Shown: positions 57,581 to 64,000 of the stretch, in pieces
Position numbering within the stretch: the stretch's first letter is position 1
Layout: each line of letters begins with the position of its first letter
From: Gudongella sp049310905
Lineage (GTDB): Bacteria; Bacillota; Clostridia; Tissierellales; Tissierellaceae
Assembly: GCF_049310905.1 (NCBI RefSeq)
Contig: NZ_JBMEMN010000001.1
Coordinates: forward strand, 124,001 to 188,000
Direction: 5' to 3'
DNA: 64,000 nt
Notes under the pieces: model-generated
Told to the model about the DNA's origin: nothing
Database searches by the model: none
Seen by the model: only the letters and a program-made list of their open reading frames with translations
Translations under genes and position numbers: made by a program

Positions 57581-58372
57581 CTACTCTGAAGCAGCCTCTG
57601 CTGCTATCTCTTCGTCCAAATTCTTAAAAAACTCCCTGACCTCAACAATTTTGCCACAGGTCATTTCACCTTCCGGACAGGGTCCGTTAACACAACCCGG
57701 CCCAGCATGGCTGAACAATACAGGGTACACCTCTTTTACTTCCCTAAGCATCTGAATCGCCAGGTCCCTTATTTCCCACTGAGCCCTGTTACAAGTTCTC
57801 AAAGCAAAGAAGTTCATCAAACTTCTGGCATTCATGGTTACAACTATTTTAGTCTCACATGCATTTGGGAATACGTATCTGGCATCTTCAATCGCCTCTT
57901 TTTCTGCCCTTTGTCTTGCATCCTTATCTTTTCTGCCTTCATCTATATATCTATTGTAATGTTTTTCATAAAGTATTTTTGATATCTTGTCATAAGCTTT
58001 TTGGTCAGCTTCCATGGCCTCAACGAAAATCCTTTTGGACTCGGGATCTGATTCTATGTGAGGAGGTATGACGTATTCAAACTGAGCAAGTCTTACATAT
58101 CTTTGTGACTGTTGTGAAAAGCTTGCAATTCTATGCCTTACAAGCTGATGGGTCAAGGTTCTTGACACGCCTTCGATTCCAAAGGTAAAGCTGACATGCT
58201 CAATTGGGCTTTCATGTCCAAGATCCATTAGCAGCTTTAGAAAAGAACGGACTTTCTTTTCATCCTGTCCTTCTTCAATATCACTGATTCCAACAGGCGA
58301 ATAGCAAAGCTTGGCTGCTGATGCCACAAGCTTTTCGCCGTCAGGAGTGTACCTCAATAATTCAACCTTCAT
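57581..58372 (-). CDS. thyX: flavin-dependent thymidylate synthase
   Basis: 263-residue ThyX. It makes dTMP from dUMP using methylene-THF and FADH2. The ThyX motif RHRIASFSQQSQR near 73-85 is intact. ETKIVVTMNARSLMNFFALR near 170 and RAQWEIRDLA follow. Starts ATG 58372 after GGGGG, one base after the mrnC stop. It links to the glycine-derived methylene-THF supplied by the gcv operon at 12-17.7 kb. Confidence 0.96.
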   Translation of the reverse strand: MKVELLRYTPDGEKLVASAAKLCYSPVGISDIEEGQDEKKVRSFLKLLMDLGHESPIEHVSFTFGIEGVSRTLTHQLVRHRIASFSQQSQRYVRLAQFEYVIPPHIESDPESKRIFVEAMEADQKAYDKISKILYEKHYNRYIDEGRKDKDARQRAEKEAIEDARYVFPNACETKIVVTMNARSLMNFFALRTCNRAQWEIRDLAIQMLREVKEVYPVLFSHAGPGCVNGPCPEGEMTCGKIVEVREFFKNLDEEIAAEAASE

Positions 58373-58373
58373 T

Positions 58374-58814
58374 CTAGTTTCCCCCTTCTGCTCCAGACTG
58401 GTATATATGCTTAAACAACTGAATAAGTCTTTCATCATTTCCTGAAAGGTACAAGTATCCCATCAGGCATTCAAAACCTGTTGCATATTTGTAATCCCTC
58501 AGATCAACATTCTTTGGGGATGAATTTATTCTGGCATTTCTTCCTCTTCTAATAAATGATTTTTCTTCATCAGTAAGGATTTCATCAAGTTTTATGACAG
58601 ACTCAGCCTGGGCATTTGCCTTGACATATTTTGTAGCCTCCTTGTGGAGCTTATTTACACTGACATCCCTTGATAGAATTGCAGTTCTTACAAGTAGTTC
58701 AAATACCGCATCACCAATGTATGCAAGCTGAAGAGGCGACATCATCCTCAGGTCTTCCTGAACAATTCCATCATCTACACCTCTGAAGGACTTAATGCTT
58801 AAATCCTTTTCCAT
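58374..58814 (-). CDS. mrnC: Mini-ribonuclease III
   Basis: 146-residue RNase III catalytic domain without the dsRNA-binding domain. MSPLQLAYIGDAVFELLVR near 25 carries the key Asp and Glu; ECLMGYLYLSGND near 114 has the second acidic cluster. It matures 23S rRNA in Firmicutes. Overlaps cysS by 16 bp. Confidence 0.94.
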   Translation of the reverse strand: MEKDLSIKSFRGVDDGIVQEDLRMMSPLQLAYIGDAVFELLVRTAILSRDVSVNKLHKEATKYVKANAQAESVIKLDEILTDEEKSFIRRGRNARINSSPKNVDLRDYKYATGFECLMGYLYLSGNDERLIQLFKHIYQSGAEGGN

Positions 58815-60193
58815 TTTACACCATCTCTCGTATCCTCAAGAACAATTCCCTTTTCCAGGAGATCATCTCTTATCTTGTCAGATTTAGCAAAGTCCTTGTT
58901 CTTCCTAGCATCATTTCTTTCTTCAATAAGCTTCTGGATTTCTTCATCAATTATTTCTTCTCTCTTGGTCAAAATCCCAAGAACCTTGGCCAACTCCATC
59001 AATATATTGTATGCGTACTCCACGGTTTCTCTGGAGGATTCCTCGCTAAAGTTTGAATTGGTGTATTTTACCATGTCAAACATTGCAGCTAATGCATCTG
59101 CAGTGTTAAGATCATCATCCATGCTGTCTTCGAAATCCTTCTTGAACTTGTCTATTTCATTGATTACTATATAATCATTATCCAATGTCTGAGCAAGCTC
59201 CTTTTTAAGAATAAACTCCAGGTTCTTTTTTGCACCGTAGAGTCTCTGGAGACCGTTCTTGTTCTGATCCATTATTTCCCTACTGAAGTTGATTGGCTTT
59301 CTGTAATGGGCAGATAGCAAGAAGAACCTCAAGACCTCCATGTCGTACTCCTCTTGTATTTCCCTTAAAGTGAAGAAGTTTCCAAGTGACTTTGACATCT
59401 TTTGATTGTCAACAAACAACATCCCATTGTGAAGCCAGTAATTGGCAAATGGCTTTCCAGACAAGGTCTCAGATTGGGCTATTTCATTCTCATGGTGAGG
59501 GAATTGAAGATCCTCTCCTCCTGAGTGAATGTCAATTGTTTCTCCAAGAAGAGCTTTAGCCATTACAGAACACTCGATGTGCCAGCCTGGCCTTCCCTTG
59601 CCCCAAGGGCTGTCCCATGATGGCTCCCCTGGTTTTTCCTTTTTCCAGAGCACAAAGTCCAATGGATTTCTTTTGTCTTCATTGATATCGATTCTAGAAC
59701 CACTGACAAGCTCATCGATATTTTTCTTGCTCAACTTCCCATAGTCTTTTGCACTTTCTATGCTGAAGTATACATTCCCGTCAACCTCATAGGCAGCATC
59801 CATTTCTTGAAGCGCCTTAATGAAATCAACCATTTGAGAAATATAATCGGTCGCCTTTGGATTAACCGTATTATAATCGTAAATGTGAAGAGCACCCGCG
59901 TCTTCCTTGAATGCTTCTATATAACGATCCGCAACCTCCTTGACGGTGATGTTCTCTTCCTTGGCCTTGTTTATAAGTTTATCGTCGATATCTGTGAAAT
60001 TCAGTACAAAATTGACATCATAACCCTTGTAGATAAAATATCTTCTCAATGTATCGAACGTTACAAGGGGCCTAGCGTTTCCCACGTGGATGAAATTGTA
60101 TACAGTAGGACCACAGTTGTACATGCTCACCTGTCCCTCCACGATGGGTACAAATTCTTCCTTGTTTCTTGTCAATGAATTAAATAGCTTCAT
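58799..60193 (-). CDS. cysS: cysteine--tRNA ligase
   Basis: 464-residue class I synthetase. Zinc ligand MYNCGPTVY near 24, HVGNARPLVTFD near 37 (HIGH-like), HSGGEDLQFPHHENEIAQS near 224 with Cys/His zinc ligands nearby (CSVM near 209), and KMSKSLGNF near 266 (KMSKS). Full length. GGAGG before the ATG. Leader with a hairpin and own promoter lies upstream. Confidence 0.98.
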   Translation of the reverse strand: MKLFNSLTRNKEEFVPIVEGQVSMYNCGPTVYNFIHVGNARPLVTFDTLRRYFIYKGYDVNFVLNFTDIDDKLINKAKEENITVKEVADRYIEAFKEDAGALHIYDYNTVNPKATDYISQMVDFIKALQEMDAAYEVDGNVYFSIESAKDYGKLSKKNIDELVSGSRIDINEDKRNPLDFVLWKKEKPGEPSWDSPWGKGRPGWHIECSVMAKALLGETIDIHSGGEDLQFPHHENEIAQSETLSGKPFANYWLHNGMLFVDNQKMSKSLGNFFTLREIQEEYDMEVLRFFLLSAHYRKPINFSREIMDQNKNGLQRLYGAKKNLEFILKKELAQTLDNDYIVINEIDKFKKDFEDSMDDDLNTADALAAMFDMVKYTNSNFSEESSRETVEYAYNILMELAKVLGILTKREEIIDEEIQKLIEERNDARKNKDFAKSDKIRDDLLEKGIVLEDTRDGVKWKRI

Positions 60194-60224
60194 AGCAGTC
60201 CTCCTTGCTCAATATGCCTCTATC

Positions 60225-60255
60225 AAAAATCGTCCCTGTTTCAGCAGAGACGATT
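60225..60255 (-). terminator. hairpin in the cysS leader
   Basis: 11-bp stem AATCGTCTCTG/CAGGGACGATT (one G-T pair), CTGAAA loop, then TTTTTG on the minus strand, about 32 nt before the cysS ATG. It may terminate gltX transcripts or act as an attenuator between the cysS promoter and cysS. No T-box sequence is present. Confidence 0.7.
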
Positions 60256-60310
60256 CCAACCTTAATCAGGATTTAACACAACTTTTAAAACCAGTCTATG
60301 CTACTTTCAT

Positions 60311-60338
60311 TCTATAATACGAAGTAGCCATCAGTCAA
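60311..60338 (-). promoter_or_regulatory. candidate cysS promoter
   Basis: TTGACT (60333-60338), 16-nt spacer, TATAGA (60311-60316), overlapping the end of gltX. Confidence 0.65.
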
Positions 60339-61812
60339 TTATGTCCAGTACCTTTTGAGCCCTTTCTGCAATCTTATCATTTCCAAGAAGGTAGAGAACA
60401 TTTACAAGTTCTGGACCATGGGCACTACCTGTCAGAGCTACCCTTGTAGGCATAAACAGATTCTTACCCTTGATTCCAGTGTTCTTTTGGATTTTCTTCA
60501 TAAAGTCCTTGGCATTGTCCATTGTGATCTCCTCAGATTCCTTAGCTTCCTTAACAATGGACTCCATAAGGATTCTTCCGTTTTCATTGTTTAGAAACTC
60601 ATCATATGCATCAGATTCATATAGCAGATCCTCTTCAAATACAAACTGGACTTTATCGACAACTTCAGTAACAGTAGAAAGTCCTTCCCTTACGGTTTCA
60701 ATCAATACATCCACCCAGCCTGAGTTCTCCTTGGCAAATGTTTCATCCATATATCCCGCTTCTATTAGGTACGGAAGTGTCATACCCTTGATTCTTTCCA
60801 AACTTTCGCTCTTGATGTAGTGGCTGTTTACCCAGTCAAGCTTGTCCTTGTCAAATATTCCGCCTGTCTTGGACACTCTATCAAAGGTGAATTTCTCAAC
60901 CATTTCTTCCATGGTTAGGATTTCTTCGTTTCCATCTGGACTCCAACCTACTAGAGCCAGGTAATTTACAAGTCCTTCAGGTAAATATCCCTTTGTTTTG
61001 AAGTCATCAACCGATACATCCCCATGTCTCTTGGAAAGCTTCTTTCTCTCCTTGTTTAGGACAGTTGGAAGATGCACATAGGTTGGCTTTTCCCAACCGA
61101 AAGCTTCATACATATATATGTGCTTAGGAGTGGATGGAAGCCACTCCTCCCCTCTAACTATGTGTGTAATTCCCATCAGGTGGTCATCCACAACAACAGC
61201 CATGTGATAGGTTGGGAATCCGTCTGACTTCAGAAGAACCTGATCGTCGATATCATTAGTATTTATTGTAATGTCTCCTCTTACAAGATCATGGAAATGG
61301 ATGTCCTTGTTGTGAGGTAGCTTTAATCTTACAACATGGTCTTCACCTGCTGCTACTCTCTTTTTTGCATCCTCAATGGATACATTCCTGCAGAATCCAT
61401 CGTATTTTGGAACCATTCCCTTCATTTTCTGCTCATCTCTTATTGCATCTAGTCTTTCCTTTGAGCAGAAGCAATAGTAGGCATGACCTTTTTCAATTAG
61501 TTCATCCACATATTTTCTGTATATATTCAGTCTCTTTGACTGGACATAAGGTCCAAAATCTCCTTTTTCAACTATCTTGCCGTCTTCAACAAACACTCCT
61601 TCGTCATACTGAATGCCTGCCCAGTGAAGGGAGTCAATCAGATTCTCAATTGCCCCTTCAACGAATCTGGTCTGATCTGTATCCTCAATTCTCAAAACAA
61701 ACTTTCCGCCGTTCTTCTTGGCGAAAAGGTAATTATACAATGCAGTTCTCAAGCCTCCAATATGAAGATATCCCGTGGGGCTTGGAGCAAATCTAACTCT
61801 TATATCATTCAA
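60331..61812 (-). CDS. gltX: glutamate--tRNA ligase
   Basis: 493-residue class Ib synthetase. RFAPSPTGYLHIGGLRTALYN near 8 (FAPSPTGYLHIGG) and KLSKRHGDVSV near 245 (KLSKR). A zinc-site CFCSKE near 112 is partly kept. The start is TTG 61812, 6 nt after AGGAGGTG; the upstream GTG is inside that site. Since no gatCAB is in the window, the type (discriminating or not) cannot be told. Confidence 0.97.
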   Translation of the reverse strand: MNDIRVRFAPSPTGYLHIGGLRTALYNYLFAKKNGGKFVLRIEDTDQTRFVEGAIENLIDSLHWAGIQYDEGVFVEDGKIVEKGDFGPYVQSKRLNIYRKYVDELIEKGHAYYCFCSKERLDAIRDEQKMKGMVPKYDGFCRNVSIEDAKKRVAAGEDHVVRLKLPHNKDIHFHDLVRGDITINTNDIDDQVLLKSDGFPTYHMAVVVDDHLMGITHIVRGEEWLPSTPKHIYMYEAFGWEKPTYVHLPTVLNKERKKLSKRHGDVSVDDFKTKGYLPEGLVNYLALVGWSPDGNEEILTMEEMVEKFTFDRVSKTGGIFDKDKLDWVNSHYIKSESLERIKGMTLPYLIEAGYMDETFAKENSGWVDVLIETVREGLSTVTEVVDKVQFVFEEDLLYESDAYDEFLNNENGRILMESIVKEAKESEEITMDNAKDFMKKIQKNTGIKGKNLFMPTRVALTGSAHGPELVNVLYLLGNDKIAERAQKVLDIID

Positions 61813-61872
61813 TTTAAACACCTCCTGATTACATATGGATCCTTTGTCTCTTAATACCCTTTTTGTTGACTG

Positions 61873-63597
61873 TTAAAGATAAAATCCTTCTTCCCTAAAT
61901 GCTTCCAGAATCAATTCGTGAAGCTGGTCTTCTTTAACTTCCTTCTTTTCATCCCTTTTTCTTAAGGAATATTCAACAATTCCTTCACCAGCCATCTTAC
62001 CAACAGTTATTTGCACAGGAATACCAATAAGTTCTCTGTCGTTGAACTTTACTCCTGGTCGTTCGTTTCGGTCATCCAAGAGAACTTCAATACCCACCTT
62101 CTTAAGGTTCTCATATATTTTTTCTCCCAGTTCGACCTGCTCTTCATTCTTTATATTTACAATTGTAATAATTGCATGATAAGGTGCGATTACAAATGGC
62201 CATACTATTCCCTTTTCATCGTGGTACTGCTCAACTACAGCCGCTACACTCCTGGATACACCAACCCCGTAGCTTCCCATTACAAAAGGCTTCTCTTTGC
62301 CGTTTTCATCCAGATATTTAGCTTTTAAACTGTCGCTGTATTTAGTTCCAAGCTGGAATATGTTTCCTACTTCGATTCCTCTGTCAAGGTACAAATGCTC
62401 GCCACAGGACGGACAAATGTCATTTTCTTCAACCATCAGAAGGTCCTCCACAACTTCACCTTGGAAATCTCTTCCGTAATTCACGTTTATATAGTGGTAG
62501 TCTGTTTCATTGCCTCCTACAACCATGTTTTTAATAGTTGTAACTCGTTTATCAACAAGAAGCTTCGTTCCATCAAGGAGACCAACTGGCCCGGTAAAGC
62601 CTTTGTTTGCACCTGATATTTTCTTGATTGTATCTTCTTCAGCCATTTCAAGCTCATGTCCTGGAATCATTAGATAATTTGCAAGCTTGGTTTCACTAAG
62701 TTCTCTGTTTCCAGGTATTACAACTACAACCGGTTCTCCTTGCGCCAGGAATACAAGAGCCTTCCCAAACTTATATTTGTCAGTATTGAAGAAGCCAACA
62801 AGAGCCTCAATTGTCTTTACTTCTGGAGTTTGAACCTTATCCATCTCTTTCTCAACTTCGTCAGACTGAGGAATTGAATAGATTACCTTGGCCTTTTCAT
62901 CAGTAGCAGCATAATCACAGCTCTTACAATAGGCAATGACTCCTTCTCCAACATCACTCATGGCAGTGAACTCATGGGATACACTTCCTCCCATCGATCC
63001 TGAATCACCCTCAACAACCTTGTAGTTTAGTTTAAGTCTTGTAAATATTCTGTCGTAAGCATCCCACATATTCTGGTATGCAACTCTCATGGCATCTTCA
63101 TCCACATCGAAGCTGTAGGCATCCTTCATAATAAATTCTCTACACCTCATCAATCCAAATCTAGGGCGTTTTTCATCTCTGTACTTAGTCTGAATCTGAT
63201 AGAGGTTTAGTGGAAGTTGCTTGTATGACTTTATCTCATCCTTTATAAGATCAGTAAAGTACTCCTCGTGAGTTGGCCCAAGACAAAACTCACGGTCGTT
63301 TCTATCCTTAAGTCTCCACATCTCAGGACCAAAGTTTTCCCATCTTCCTGATGCTTCCCAAAGCTCCCTTGGTTGTATTGCTGACATAAGCAATTCTTGG
63401 GAATCCGAAGCATCCATCTCTTCCCGTACGACCTGTTCCACTTTCCTGATTGACCTGTAACCAAGAGGAAGGTAGGAATAAACTCCACTTACAAGTTTTC
63501 TGATCATCCCTGCTCTTAAAAGCAACTGATGACTTGGTATCTCTGCTTCTGAAGGAACCTCCCTCAAAGTAGGCATGTACATTTTAGACATTTTCAT
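61873..63597 (-). CDS. proS: proline--tRNA ligase
   Basis: 574-residue bacterial-type ProRS with a YbaK-like editing insertion (about 225-385; the KALVFLAQGEPVVVVIPGNRELSETK piece, read as ALVFLAQGEPVVVVIPG, is part of it). Motif 2 LNLYQIQTKYRDEKRPRFGLMRCREF near 130 (TKYRDEKRPRFGLMRCREF) and motif 3 GVGVSRSVAAVVEQ near 440. Start ATG 63597 after GAGGTGAAA. Controlled by the T-box upstream. Confidence 0.97.
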   Translation of the reverse strand: MKMSKMYMPTLREVPSEAEIPSHQLLLRAGMIRKLVSGVYSYLPLGYRSIRKVEQVVREEMDASDSQELLMSAIQPRELWEASGRWENFGPEMWRLKDRNDREFCLGPTHEEYFTDLIKDEIKSYKQLPLNLYQIQTKYRDEKRPRFGLMRCREFIMKDAYSFDVDEDAMRVAYQNMWDAYDRIFTRLKLNYKVVEGDSGSMGGSVSHEFTAMSDVGEGVIAYCKSCDYAATDEKAKVIYSIPQSDEVEKEMDKVQTPEVKTIEALVGFFNTDKYKFGKALVFLAQGEPVVVVIPGNRELSETKLANYLMIPGHELEMAEEDTIKKISGANKGFTGPVGLLDGTKLLVDKRVTTIKNMVVGGNETDYHYINVNYGRDFQGEVVEDLLMVEENDICPSCGEHLYLDRGIEVGNIFQLGTKYSDSLKAKYLDENGKEKPFVMGSYGVGVSRSVAAVVEQYHDEKGIVWPFVIAPYHAIITIVNIKNEEQVELGEKIYENLKKVGIEVLLDDRNERPGVKFNDRELIGIPVQITVGKMAGEGIVEYSLRKRDEKKEVKEDQLHELILEAFREEGFYL

Positions 63598-63723
63598 ACT
63601 TTTCACCTCATTCTGTATTTTATTAAAAACAAGAAAAGCAAACGAGAAACACTAGATGGCTTTTCCTGATACTCCTATATTGAAGGTTACTGATTGAAAA
63701 AAATTGAACGACTATAATGACAA

Positions 63724-63945
63724 TAAAAAAACCTTTCATCTCACCAAGAGACGAAAGGTATATTCCGCGGTACCACTCTTATAAACCCATTGGGTTCACT
63801 CAACAGCTGTAACGTAGCCAAACGTTCCGTTTTGTCGGAAAGCTCCGGGACAGGTTCCTGCATCAGAGGGACAGAAATCTTCCAGCCTTGGATTTCCTCT
63901 CTTGGACCATGATACAATAATAGCTCCCATCAAAGCTAATAATGA
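63724..63945 (-). ncRNA. T-box riboswitch for proS
   Basis: Minus-strand T-box leader. The conserved box AAGAGTGGTACCGCGGAAT is at 63762-63780. The terminator hairpin is ACCTTTCGTCTC/GATGAAAGGT (63731-63759) plus seven T. Stem I lies at about 63810-63935. A CCT (Pro) triplet in AGGAACCTG (63850-63858) sits where the specifier is expected. The variable base of TGGT pairs with an A discriminator, as in tRNA-Pro. The 63607-63723 stretch to proS holds nothing I can call. Confidence 0.9.
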
Positions 63946-63947
63946 TT

Positions 63948-63976
63948 AGTTTACACAAAAACGTCTTTATTGTCAA
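63948..63976 (-). promoter_or_regulatory. proS T-box promoter
   Basis: TTGACA (63971-63976), 17-nt spacer, TAAACT (63948-63953), just upstream of the T-box leader. Confidence 0.85.
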
Positions 63977-64000
63977 TTGATTTTTCAAGCAAACAAGTGC

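Noticed and set aside
60194..60330. T-box leader for cysS
   Set aside because: No sequence like AGGGTGGNACCGCG is present; there is only a simple hairpin.
1..64000. Mobile elements, prophage, CRISPR arrays, rRNA genes
   Set aside because: I searched by eye for transposases, integrases, regular short repeats and rRNA sequence and found none. Apart from the tuf pair there are no long repeats.

Overview
The window looks like chromosome from a low-GC, anaerobic, probably spore-forming Firmicute of the Clostridia/Tissierellia type. The signs are strong AGGAGG ribosome binding sites, A/T-rich codon use, a split glycine dehydrogenase (gcvPA/gcvPB), rubrerythrin, ThyX, a sigma-H gene and zinc-type S14, L33 and L36. 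Genus is inference; no rRNA gene is present.

Region 1 (1-19.1 kb) is mixed metabolism, redox and transport. It holds rubrerythrin, a DUF5317 protein, a CapA-like protein, and an ArsR-controlled persulfide/CoA-disulfide reductase locus. Ferritin, an orphan 94-residue protein and a divergent Crp/Fnr regulator come next. They are followed by a two-gene heterodimeric ABC exporter behind a leader peptide and attenuator, a PAP2 phosphatase, a complete glycine cleavage operon (gcvT-gcvH-gcvPA-gcvPB-lpd) and an iron-sulfur aldo/keto reductase.

Region 2 (19.1-55.5 kb) is a nearly unbroken minus-strand block of gene-expression genes. In transcription order it runs tuf2-rpmG-secE-nusG-rplK-rplA, rplJ-rplL, rpoB-rpoC, L7Ae-like-rpsL-rpsG-fusA-tuf1, the S10/spc/alpha block from rpsJ to rplQ (with secY, adk, infA, rpmJ and rpoA), then ecfA1-ecfA2-ecfT-truA and rplM-rpsI. 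Several leaders are readable: an L10 leader with mutually exclusive antiterminator and terminator, a probable L13 leader and a long structured leader before rpsJ.

Region 3 (55.5-64 kb) has tRNA-Thr(GGT), sigH, yacP/rae1-like, rlmB, thyX, mrnC, cysS, gltX and proS. A proline T-box leader precedes proS.

The most unusual signal is at 3481-3546. The CoA-disulfide reductase-rhodanese frame ends in a TAA just after a GGGAAAG slippery heptamer, six bases ahead of a GC-rich stem. The following TusA-DsrE2 frame is open in -1 and has no ATG, GTG or TTG that would keep its CPGP motif. A -1 ribosomal frameshift would give an 830-residue four-module protein. Other notable items are the BmrB-like leader attenuator before the ABC pair, three end-to-end DnaA-box 9-mers between convergent genes, two tuf copies that look identical, and a hairpin between the Shine-Dalgarno and start codon of nusG.
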